A stretch of DNA of 5,154 nucleotides from Oscillospiraceae bacterium. Its GTDB lineage: Bacteria; Bacillota; Clostridia; Oscillospirales; Oscillospiraceae. How positions within the stretch are numbered: the stretch's first letter is position 1; each line of letters begins with the position of its first letter. Location of the stretch: the NCBI GenBank assembly GCA_017538775.1, contig JAFYIF010000272.1, positions 1-5,154 of the forward strand. Direction: 5' to 3'. Shown here one piece after another: positions 1 to 5,154 of this stretch. Position numbers and translations under genes: made by a program. The notes beneath the pieces were generated by a model. It saw nothing but the letters and a program-made list of their open reading frames with translations. It was not told where the DNA came from and did not search any database.

Positions 1-29
1 ATCCGGACGGCGTTTTTTGCTACAAGCTT

Positions 30-176
30 TCAGCGCGCGGGGCGCTCACACTTCTGGTTGGCCACGCCGCAGCTCGTCTTGCAGGCGGACTGGCAGGAGG
101 TCTGGCATTCGCCGCAGCCGCCGTGCTTGGCGCTCTCGCAGAGGTTCCGGGTCTCCAGCGTCTTGATACGTTCCAT
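30..176 (-). CDS. scfA: SCIFF-family six-cysteine ranthipeptide precursor
   Basis: This 48-residue peptide begins MERIKTLETRNLCESAKHGG and continues into a cysteine-rich core, CGECQTSCQSACKTSC, followed by GVANQKC and a short basic tail. The six core cysteines (21, 24, 28, 32, 36, 43) are spaced C-x2-C-x3-C-x3-C-x3-C-x6-C, the signature of the SCIFF family (six cysteines in forty-five residues). A seventh cysteine lies at residue 13 in the leader. SCIFF peptides are RiPP precursors whose cysteines are joined by thioether bonds to side chains by a partner radical SAM/SPASM maturase (ScfB); the role of the mature product is not firmly settled. The start at 176 is supported by GGAG at 186-189, nine nucleotides upstream, and by a promoter at 224-252. 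The maturase gene usually follows directly and would lie left of the window. Residue 37 is Gly, where the characterised homologue CteA has, as I recall, the Thr that accepts the thioether. Confidence 0.95.
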   Translation of the reverse strand: MERIKTLETRNLCESAKHGGCGECQTSCQSACKTSCGVANQKCERPAR

Positions 177-185
177 GTTCTCGCT

Positions 186-189
186 CTCC
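186..189 (-). promoter_or_regulatory. Ribosome binding site of scfA
   Basis: On the minus strand GGAG lies nine nucleotides before the ATG at 176. It is the only good purine-rich site near the start of this very short gene and supports the chosen start and the reality of the gene. Confidence 0.75.
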
Positions 190-223
190 GTTCTGATGAA
201 AATGGGGGTTTCAGGCGTTTCTC

Positions 224-252
224 ACTTTACCACATGAGACCGGGCAAGTCAA
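224..252 (-). promoter_or_regulatory. Sigma-A-type promoter for scfA
   Basis: Read on the minus strand, a -35 box TTGACT (247-252) is separated by exactly 17 nt from a -10 box TAAAGT (224-229). The triplet just before the -10 box is TGG, which gives an extended -10 (TGn). Transcription should start near 217, leaving a leader of about 40 nt before the scfA ATG. The promoter sits entirely between the aminotransferase stop and scfA, so the peptide gene can be expressed independently of its upstream neighbour. Assignment is by match to consensus only. Confidence 0.7.
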
Positions 253-263
253 GAATCATCGAA

Positions 264-1496
264 TCAGATGGTGGGGCAGTCCGTCTGGCGGTAGGTCTCC
301 AGGAACTGGCCGACCCGGAGCATGGCGTCGTAGAGGATCTCCGCCTCCGGGAGCATGACCAGGCGGAAGTGGTCCGGGGCGGCCCAGTCGAAGCCGCTGC
401 CGGGGATGAACAGGACGTGGGTGCCGTGGAGCACGTCCAGGGCGAACTGGCGGTCGCTGGTGATGTTATATCGCTCCGTGTCGATCTTCGGGAAGAGGTA
501 GAAGGCCGCGTGGTTCTTCACATAGCTGATGCCGGGGATCTGGTCCAGGGCGCGGCAGGTGGCCTCCCGCTGCTCAAAAAGCCGCCCGCCGGGCAGCAGC
601 ATGGCACGGGTGCTGGCCGGGTCGGAAAGGGCGGCGGGGATGACCAGCTGGGTCAGGGCGTTGCTGCACAGGCGCATGGCGGCCAGCTTGTGGATGGCGC
701 CCATGAAGCTGGTGCGGAAGGCGGCGGGGCCGCTGACCACCATCCAGCCGCAGCGGAAGCCGCAGATGATGTGGCTCTTGCTCAGGCCGTTGCAGGTCAC
801 CACGGGCAGGTCCGGGGCCAGGGCCGCCACGCTGACGGCGCTCAGGTCGTCCATCACCAGGCGGTCATAGATCTCGTCGGAGATGATGACCAGGTCGTGT
901 TCCCAGGCCAGGGCGATGATGTCCAGCAAAATCTCCGTGGGGTAGACCGCGCCGGTGGGGTTGTTGGGGTTGATGACCAGGATGGCCTTGGTTTTCGGCG
1001 TGATCTTCCGGCGGATGTCCTCGATGTCGGGATACCAGGAATTGCCCTCATCGCAGCGGTAGAGGACCGGCTTGGCCTCGGCGATGACGGCCACGTTGGT
1101 CCAGAGGGAATAGCTGGGGGTGGGGATCAGCACCTCGTCCCCCGGGTTGAACAGGGCGCTGCCGATCATGCTGGCGATCTCGCTGACGCCGTTGCCGATG
1201 CACACGTCGGCGGGGCTGATGCCCTGGAAACCCCGGCCCTGCTGGTATTCGCAGATGGCCTCCCGCGCCTCCGGCATCCCCTGCACGTCGCAGTAGGGCA
1301 CGGCGTCCGCGATCCGGGCCAGCAGGGAGTCGTGGACGCTCTCCGGCATCGGGAAGCCGAACTTGCCGGGGTTGCCGGTGTTCAGCTTCAGCACCTTTTC
1401 GCCCCGGGCCTCCATGCGGTTGGCCTCGATGAACAGCGGGCCGCGGATGTCGGAATTCACAAACTCCATGCGGTCGGCTAATTTGATTGGTGTCAT
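264..1496 (-). CDS. PLP-dependent aminotransferase, AlaA-like (fold type I)
   Basis: This is a complete 410-residue class I/II aminotransferase that uses pyridoxal phosphate to move an amino group between an amino acid and a 2-oxo acid in the cytoplasm. The N-terminus (MTPIKLADRMEFVNSDIRGP, then KVLKLNTGNPGKFGF) resembles the glutamate-pyruvate transaminase AlaA of about 405 residues, so alanine synthesis from pyruvate is the likeliest activity; substrate choice is inferred. Visible landmarks are TGNP (40-43), NGVSE in the cofactor phosphate region (about 102-106), NPNNPTG (176-182), SDEIYD (206-211) with the Asp that pairs with the pyridine nitrogen, the Schiff-base lysine K240 in GLSKSH, GFRCGW (246-251), and R378 in FRLVMLP for the substrate carboxylate. 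The ATG at 1496 is chosen because AGGAGG lies eight nucleotides upstream. An in-frame ATG at 1601 would add 35 unrelated residues and would start upstream of the promoter. The gene is divergent from the xer operon and upstream of scfA, which has its own promoter. Confidence 0.93.
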   Translation of the reverse strand: MTPIKLADRMEFVNSDIRGPLFIEANRMEARGEKVLKLNTGNPGKFGFPMPESVHDSLLARIADAVPYCDVQGMPEAREAICEYQQGRGFQGISPADVCIGNGVSEIASMIGSALFNPGDEVLIPTPSYSLWTNVAVIAEAKPVLYRCDEGNSWYPDIEDIRRKITPKTKAILVINPNNPTGAVYPTEILLDIIALAWEHDLVIISDEIYDRLVMDDLSAVSVAALAPDLPVVTCNGLSKSHIICGFRCGWMVVSGPAAFRTSFMGAIHKLAAMRLCSNALTQLVIPAALSDPASTRAMLLPGGRLFEQREATCRALDQIPGISYVKNHAAFYLFPKIDTERYNITSDRQFALDVLHGTHVLFIPGSGFDWAAPDHFRLVMLPEAEILYDAMLRVGQFLETYRQTDCPTI

Positions 1497-1504
1497 GACA
1501 GGTC

Positions 1505-1510
1505 CCTCCT
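1505..1510 (-). promoter_or_regulatory. Ribosome binding site that fixes the aminotransferase start
   Basis: A perfect AGGAGG on the minus strand lies eight nucleotides before the ATG at 1496. It decides between this start and the upstream in-frame ATG at 1601, which has no comparable site and lies on the far side of the -10 box. Confidence 0.9.
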
Positions 1511-1538
1511 GTGGCGCCTTTGCTGTGATTTTTTCCGC

Positions 1539-1547
1539 ATTATAGCA
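1539..1547 (-). promoter_or_regulatory. Extended -10 promoter for the aminotransferase
   Basis: The minus strand reads TGCTATAAT: a perfect TATAAT (1539-1544) preceded by TGn (1545-1547). With a 17-nt spacer the -35 position reads GTGCAA (1562-1567), a poor match, which is common for extended -10 promoters. Transcription should start near 1532, giving a leader of about 36 nt. The -35 position falls inside the palindrome at 1557-1575, so a protein bound there could block this promoter. The -10 is also flanked by a small inverted repeat, GCTGTG (1522-1527) and CACAGC (1546-1551). Confidence 0.7.
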
Positions 1548-1556
1548 CAGCTCTCT

Positions 1557-1575
1557 GAAAATTGCACGAATTTTC
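1557..1575. repeat. Interrupted palindrome between divergent promoters
   Basis: The arms GAAAATT (1557-1563) and AATTTTC (1569-1575) are perfect reverse complements around the five bases GCACG. The element lies between the two divergent promoters: it covers the -35 position of the aminotransferase promoter and ends ten bases before the -35 box of the xer promoter. It could be an operator for a dimeric regulator. A dif-like recombination site is also possible because a Xer recombinase gene begins just downstream, although the centre and arm lengths do not clearly match a standard 11-6-11 dif. The repeat is seen directly; its function is unknown. Confidence 0.5.
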
Positions 1576-1585
1576 TTTCTCTCAG

Positions 1586-1614
1586 TTGACGAATGGGACA
1601 AAAAGCGTTAATAT
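1586..1614 (+). promoter_or_regulatory. Sigma-A-type promoter for the xer-MBOAT-DHHW operon
   Basis: A -35 box TTGACG (1586-1591) and a -10 box TAATAT (1609-1614) are separated by exactly 17 nt. Transcription should begin near 1621, about 29 nt before the xer ATG at 1650. No other promoter was noticed before the next two genes, which are packed against xer, so this promoter probably drives all three. Confidence 0.75.
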
Positions 1615-1633
1615 TGAACAAATTCTGTTTTCG

Positions 1634-1640
1634 GGGGGAG
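1634..1640 (+). promoter_or_regulatory. Ribosome binding site that fixes the xer start
   Basis: GGGGGAG lies nine nucleotides before the ATG at 1650. An in-frame ATG at 1593 is only two bases after the -35 box and would precede the predicted transcript start, so 1650 is preferred. Confidence 0.8.
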
Positions 1641-1649
1641 CGTCTCTTT

Positions 1650-2666
1650 ATGGATTACAGAAACGGCGCGAGCGCGCTCTTGCTCGATTTTCTCTCCTAT
1701 CACGAGACCATCCGGGGCCATTCCCCCAAAACGGTGGACGAATACTTCCTGGACCTGCGGGGCTTTTTCCGCTTTTTGAAGCTGCACCGGGGCCTGGTCC
1801 CGCCGGACACGGAGCCGGAGGACATCGACATCTCCGATGTGGGTCTGGACTTCCTGCGCACGGTCACGCGCTCGGAGATCTACGCCTATCTCAGCTATCT
1901 GAGCCGGGACAAGCTGCGCAACGCCCGCTCCCGCAGCCCCAGCTACGGCCTTTCCCCCGCCAGCCGGGCCAGGAAGATCGCCGCCATCCGCAGCCTTTAC
2001 AAATACCTGACCGTCAAGACCCACCAGCTCACGGAGGACCCGGTGCGGGACCTGGACGCGCCAAAGCTGCCCCGGACCCTCCCCCGCTATCTCTCCCTGG
2101 AGGAGAGCCAGCGGCTGCTGCGCGCCGTGGAGGGGCGGCAGCGGACGCGGGACTACTGCATCCTCTGCATCTTCCTGAACTGCGGGCTGCGCATCAGCGA
2201 GATCGTGGGCCTGAACCTGGGCGACCTCCGGGCCGACCACCTCCGGGTGGCGGGCAAGGGGGGCAAGGAGCGGGTGGTCTTCCTGAACGACGCGGTGGCC
2301 GAGGCCCTCAACGACTATCTGGCCCTGCGCTCCAATTGCAAGGCCACGGAGCCGGGGGCCCTGTTCCTGACCGCCTCCGGCAAGCGCGTCTCCCGCGCGG
2401 CGGTCCACGCCATGGTGAAGAAGACCCTGCTCCGGGCGGGGCTGGACGCGGAACACTACTCGGCCCACAAGCTGCGGCACACCGCCGCCACGCTGATGCT
2501 CCAGAACGGCGTGGACGTGCGGACGCTCCAGGAGCTGCTGGGGCACGAACACCTGAACACCACCCAGATCTACACCCACGTGGACTCCGGGGAGCTGCGC
2601 ACCGCCGCCCGGGCCAATCCTTTGGCCCACTTCTCCCCCAACTCTGACGACACGGAGGAACCCTGA
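1650..2666 (+). CDS. Xer-type tyrosine recombinase
   Basis: This 338-residue site-specific recombinase cuts and rejoins DNA through a 3'-phosphotyrosine intermediate. The N-terminal core-binding (SAM-like) domain covers about residues 6-125 (SPKTVDEYFLDLRGFFRFL near the start, RKIAAIRSLYKYL at the end); the catalytic domain covers about 145-325. All six catalytic positions are present: R181 (CGLRISE), K206 (GKGGKERVV), H273 and R276 (SAHKLRHT), H299 (LLGHEHL) and the nucleophile Y308 (TTQIYTHV). Length and motifs fit the XerC/XerD family rather than a phage integrase. The protein is longer than the usual 300 or so residues because the core-binding domain carries about 35 additional residues in two places (around 46-72 and 86-103), which recalls the single-recombinase XerS of streptococci. 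Chromosome dimer resolution at a dif site is the likeliest role. It is the first gene of an operon and its stop lies two bases before the next ATG, which is odd for a housekeeping Xer. No specific symbol is assigned because XerC, XerD and XerS cannot be separated here. Confidence 0.9.
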   Translation: MDYRNGASALLLDFLSYHETIRGHSPKTVDEYFLDLRGFFRFLKLHRGLVPPDTEPEDIDISDVGLDFLRTVTRSEIYAYLSYLSRDKLRNARSRSPSYGLSPASRARKIAAIRSLYKYLTVKTHQLTEDPVRDLDAPKLPRTLPRYLSLEESQRLLRAVEGRQRTRDYCILCIFLNCGLRISEIVGLNLGDLRADHLRVAGKGGKERVVFLNDAVAEALNDYLALRSNCKATEPGALFLTASGKRVSRAAVHAMVKKTLLRAGLDAEHYSAHKLRHTAATLMLQNGVDVRTLQELLGHEHLNTTQIYTHVDSGELRTAARANPLAHFSPNSDDTEEP

Positions 2667-2668
2667 CC

Positions 2669-4063
2669 ATGGTTTTTTCCAGCACCACCTTCCTCTTCTT
2701 CTATCTGCCCCTCGTCCTGGCGGTCTACTATCTCGTGCCCGCCCGCGGGCGCAACGTCTGGCTCTTCGCGGTGAACCTGGTCTTCTACGGCTGGGGGGAG
2801 CCGGTCTACATCCTGCTGATGCTTTTCTCCATCACCCTGAACTACGCCGCCGGGCTGCTGGTGGACCGGTATCGGGAGACTGAGCCGAACAAGGCGAAGG
2901 CCGTGCTGGTCTGGGACATCGTGCTGAATCTGGCCATGCTGGGCTTTTTCAAGTACTACGACCTCTTCGCCGCCACGCTGAGCCGCATCCCCGGCCTGAC
3001 GGTGCCGGTGCTGAACGTGGCCCTGCCCATCGGCATCTCCTTCTACACCTTCCAGACCATGAGCTATCCCATCGACGTGTACCGCGGGGACGCTCAGGCC
3101 CAGCGCAACTACATCTCCTTTGGCACCTTCGTGGCCCTGTTCCCCCAGCTCATCGCCGGGCCCATCGTCCGCTACAAGGACATCGCCGACCAGCTGGCCT
3201 TCCGGGCCGGGGGCACGGAGCAGTTCGCCTCCGGCGTCCGGCGCTTCACGGTGGGACTGGCAAAAAAGGTGCTGATCGCCAACAACGTGGGGGCGCTCTG
3301 GGACCTGTACGCGGCGAAGGCCCCGGGGGAGCTGAGCGTCCTGGGGGCCTGGCTGGGGTCGGCGGCCTTCGCTTTGCAGATCTACTTCGACTTCTCCGGC
3401 TACTCCGACATGGCCATCGGCCTGGGGCGGATGCTGGGCTTTGAGTTTCTGGAAAACTTCAACTATCCCTATCTCTCCCGCAGCGTGACGGAGTTCTGGC
3501 GGCGCTGGCACATGAGCCTGGGCACCTGGTTCCGGGACTATGTCTACATCCCCCTGGGCGGCAACCGGGCGGGGCTGGCCCGGCAGCTGCTGAACATCCT
3601 GATCGTCTGGGCCCTGACGGGCTTCTGGCACGGGGCCAGCTGGAGCTTTTTGCTCTGGGGCCTCTACTACGCCCTGTTCCTGATGCTGGAGAAGCTCTTC
3701 CTGGGGAAGTGGCTGGAAAAGGCGGGGGCCTTTTCCCACCTCTATCTGCTGCTGATCGTGCTGCTGGGCTGGGTGATCTTCAACCTCACCGACCTGGGGG
3801 CCGCCCTGGGCTACTACCGGGCCATGTTCGGCGGCGGGAGCGGGCTGTGGAGCGAGTTTGACCTCTATTCCCTGCGCAGCTATGCCGTGACGCTGCTTTT
3901 GGGCGCGCTGGCCGCGCTGCCGCTGGGCAAGCGCGTGTACTGGAAGCTGCCGGAGCGGGCCAGAAATCTGCTGACGCCGGTGCTGATCGCGGCGGCGCTG
4001 GTCCTCTCCACCGCCTATCTGGTGAACGCTTCCTACAACCCCTTCCTCTATTTCCGATTTTGA
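2669..4063 (+). CDS. MBOAT-family membrane O-acyltransferase (AlgI-like)
   Basis: This complete 464-residue polytopic membrane protein begins MVFSSTTFLFFYLPLVLAVY, the usual opening of AlgI-type MBOAT proteins, and ends NPFLYFRF, the usual ending. Hydrophobic segments include roughly 6-23, 29-42, 45-64, 79-97, 113-133, 307-335, 354-372, 404-418 and 435-455. Conserved blocks are GISFYTFQTMSYPIDVYRG (122-140), FPQLIAGPIVRY (158-169), IYFDFSGYSDMAIG (238-251), EFWRRWHMSLGTWFRDYVYI with H281, and TGFWHGASW with the presumed active-site H321. Family members take an acyl group, usually acetyl, from a cytoplasmic donor and pass it across the membrane for transfer to an extracellular glycan. GGAGG at 2654-2658, inside the end of xer, serves the ATG, and the two-base gap suggests translational coupling. 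A DltB role (teichoic acid D-alanylation) is less likely because the next gene encodes a DHHW protein rather than DltC or DltD. The actual glycan substrate cannot be read from the window. Confidence 0.93.
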   Translation: MVFSSTTFLFFYLPLVLAVYYLVPARGRNVWLFAVNLVFYGWGEPVYILLMLFSITLNYAAGLLVDRYRETEPNKAKAVLVWDIVLNLAMLGFFKYYDLFAATLSRIPGLTVPVLNVALPIGISFYTFQTMSYPIDVYRGDAQAQRNYISFGTFVALFPQLIAGPIVRYKDIADQLAFRAGGTEQFASGVRRFTVGLAKKVLIANNVGALWDLYAAKAPGELSVLGAWLGSAAFALQIYFDFSGYSDMAIGLGRMLGFEFLENFNYPYLSRSVTEFWRRWHMSLGTWFRDYVYIPLGGNRAGLARQLLNILIVWALTGFWHGASWSFLLWGLYYALFLMLEKLFLGKWLEKAGAFSHLYLLLIVLLGWVIFNLTDLGAALGYYRAMFGGGSGLWSEFDLYSLRSYAVTLLLGALAALPLGKRVYWKLPERARNLLTPVLIAAALVLSTAYLVNASYNPFLYFRF

Positions 4064-4069
4064 GCATCC

Positions 4070-4077
4070 GGAGGTGA
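4070..4077 (+). promoter_or_regulatory. Strong ribosome binding site of the DHHW gene
   Basis: GGAGGTGA, a near-perfect anti-Shine-Dalgarno match, lies eight nucleotides before the ATG at 4086 in the 22-nt gap after the MBOAT stop. It confirms the start of a gene that has no stop in the window, and it suggests the third protein is translated at least as well as the second. Confidence 0.85.
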
Positions 4078-4085
4078 CGCCCATT

Positions 4086-5154
4086 ATGCTGAAACGCAGC
4101 GCATTCTGGCAGATTCTGGTCTTCCTGCTGTTTCTGGGAGCCTTTTTCGCGGCGCATCTGGCCCTGCCGGACCGCAGCTTCTCCGAGCGGGAGAACCGCA
4201 GCCTGCAAACCGCGCCGAAGTTCACGTTTTCCGCCCTGTTCGCCGGGAAGTTCACCGCGGCGGCGGAGCGTTATGTCAACGACCAGTTCCCGCTGCGGGA
4301 CGACTGGATCACCCTCAAGGCCGCCGCGGAGCTGGCTTCCGGCAAGTCGGAGAACAACGGCGTCTGGCTCTGCGCCGGGGACACGCTGCTGGAGTGCTTC
4401 ACCGCGCCGGAGCCGGAGGCCGTGGCCGGGCAATTAGCCGGGGTGAACGCCCTCAGCGCCCGGGCGGGGGTTCCCGTGACCCTGGCGCTGGTGTCCTCCT
4501 CCGCCGAACTCTGGGGGGAGCTGCTGCCCGAGGGGGCCCCGAACGACAGCCAGGAGGAGTTCATCGCCTCGGTCCGCGCCGCCGTGGACTGCCCCAGCGT
4601 GGACCTCTGCGCGGCGCTGGCCCCCCACCGGGACGAGCCCATCTATTACCGCACGGACCACCACTGGACCACCCTGGGGGCCTATTACGGCTACGCCGCC
4701 CTGGGCCAGGCCCTGGGCTATGAGCCCCTGCCCCTCTCGGCCTACAGCCCCCGGGTGGTCAGCGAGCGCTTTTACGGCACGGCCTGGTCCAGCTCCGGCT
4801 TCTCCTGGGTCCGGCCCGACGTGCTGACGACGTATGTCAACCAGGGTTCGGCATCCATCACCAACTATTCCCAGGGCGTGGCGGAAGTGGGATCGCTGTA
4901 TGTGGAACGCTTCCTGGAACAGCGGGACAAGTATTCCTACTTCTACGGCGGCAACACCCCCCGCCTGGTGGTGGAGACGGGCAACGAGGGGGAGCGGCTG
5001 CTGATTCTGCGGGACAGCTATATGGACTCCCTGAGTCCCTTTCTCTACCCCCATTTTTCCCAGCTGCACATCCTGGACCTGCGCTATTTCCGGGAGGACA
5101 TCTACAGCTATCTGCGGGACAACGGCATCGACCGGGTGCTGGTGTGCTACAGCG
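4086..5154 (+). CDS. DHHW-family protein, AlgJ/AlgX-like SGNH fold (partial)
   Basis: The frame is open from the ATG to the window end, giving 356 residues without a stop; the C-terminus is missing. Residues 7-27 (FWQILVFLLFLGAFFAAHLAL) form an uncleaved membrane anchor or signal, placing the rest outside the membrane. Next come FSERENRSL (34-42) and a segment with YVNDQFPLRDDW (63-74), typical of DHHW proteins. The name-giving motif is RTDHHWT, with DHHW at 191-194; by analogy with AlgJ and AlgX, D191 and H193 would be the acid and base. LLILRDSYMDSLSPFL follows, with S311 as the likely nucleophile. The family is related to the SGNH acetyltransferases that finish O-acetylation of exopolysaccharides. 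Directly downstream of the MBOAT gene, it probably accepts the acyl group from that protein and transfers it to an envelope or secreted glycan. Esterase activity is an alternative. Perhaps a few dozen residues are missing. Confidence 0.9.
   Translation, partial: MLKRSAFWQILVFLLFLGAFFAAHLALPDRSFSERENRSLQTAPKFTFSALFAGKFTAAAERYVNDQFPLRDDWITLKAAAELASGKSENNGVWLCAGDTLLECFTAPEPEAVAGQLAGVNALSARAGVPVTLALVSSSAELWGELLPEGAPNDSQEEFIASVRAAVDCPSVDLCAALAPHRDEPIYYRTDHHWTTLGAYYGYAALGQALGYEPLPLSAYSPRVVSERFYGTAWSSSGFSWVRPDVLTTYVNQGSASITNYSQGVAEVGSLYVERFLEQRDKYSYFYGGNTPRLVVETGNEGERLLILRDSYMDSLSPFLYPHFSQLHILDLRYFREDIYSYLRDNGIDRVLVCYS

Noticed and set aside
197..213. Small hairpin TGAAA-N7-TTTCA in the scfA leader, considered as a terminator or riboswitch element
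   Set aside because: A five-pair, AT-rich stem with no supporting structure or U tract is too weak to call.
123..1481. Long plus-strand open frame opposite the aminotransferase
   Set aside because: Its translation is low-complexity (rich in Gly, Ala, Val, Asp, Gln and His) with no family motif, and it is antisense to a gene with complete PLP-enzyme motifs. It results from high GC content.
1557..1580. Intrinsic terminator (hairpin followed by TTTCTTTCT)
   Set aside because: The stem is AT-rich with only seven pairs, the T tract is broken by C, and no plus-strand gene ends just before it.
1497..1601. Upstream extension of the aminotransferase to the ATG at 1601
   Set aside because: The additional 35 residues do not resemble the family, the extension crosses the -10 box, and the internal ATG at 1496 has a perfect AGGAGG.
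1593..1649. Upstream extension of xer to the ATG at 1593
   Set aside because: This ATG lies within the promoter, before the predicted transcription start, and lacks a good ribosome binding site.
1608..2630. Long minus-strand open frame opposite xer
   Set aside because: It is antisense to a recombinase with all catalytic residues, has biased low-complexity composition and no recognisable domain.
1562..2647. Overlapping plus-strand frame shifted relative to xer
   Set aside because: The translation is mostly Gly, Pro, Ala and Arg without any motif, and it overlaps xer completely.
2570..4255. 561-codon minus-strand open frame opposite the MBOAT gene
   Set aside because: The composition (Gln, Gly, Val, Ala and Pro runs) is typical of an antisense shadow in GC-rich DNA. 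The opposite strand encodes an intact MBOAT protein with its own ribosome binding site.

Overview
The window looks like chromosome from a GC-rich member of the Clostridia, most likely the Oscillospirales (the Oscillibacter/Flavonifractor/Lawsonibacter type). The strongest clue is a 48-codon minus-strand gene at the left end. It encodes a six-cysteine ranthipeptide precursor of the SCIFF family, which is essentially confined to Clostridia. Strong G/C preference at third codon positions, AGGAGG-type ribosome binding sites and good sigma-A-like promoters fit this placement. The genus is inference.

Left part (1-1496, minus strand): a PLP-dependent fold-type I aminotransferase of the AlaA type (264-1496) is followed by the SCIFF precursor gene scfA (30-176). 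The 87-nt gap between them carries a separate promoter for scfA (TTGACT, 17 nt, TAAAGT). The radical SAM maturase that normally accompanies scfA would lie beyond the left edge and is not visible.

Centre (1497-1649): this is a divergent, AT-rich control region. It has an extended -10 promoter for the aminotransferase, a near-consensus promoter for the rightward operon, and between them a perfect interrupted palindrome (GAAAATT-N5-AATTTTC).

Right part (1650-5154, plus strand): a tightly packed operon of three genes. The first is a complete tyrosine recombinase of the Xer family with all catalytic residues. Two nucleotides after its stop comes an MBOAT O-acyltransferase (AlgI-like), and 22 nt further on a membrane-anchored DHHW protein, an SGNH-like relative of AlgJ/AlgX, cut off by the window end. 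In established systems an MBOAT protein moves acyl groups across the membrane and an SGNH/DHHW partner places them on an extracytoplasmic glycan. The pair is therefore most likely an envelope or exopolysaccharide O-acetylation module.

The points most worth following up are the SCIFF precursor, which has Gly where the characterised homologue has its thioether-accepting Thr; the palindrome in front of the xer gene; and the coupling of a Xer recombinase to a glycan-acylation pair. No tRNA, rRNA, CRISPR array, insertion sequence or convincing intrinsic terminator was seen. No wholly new system is evident.
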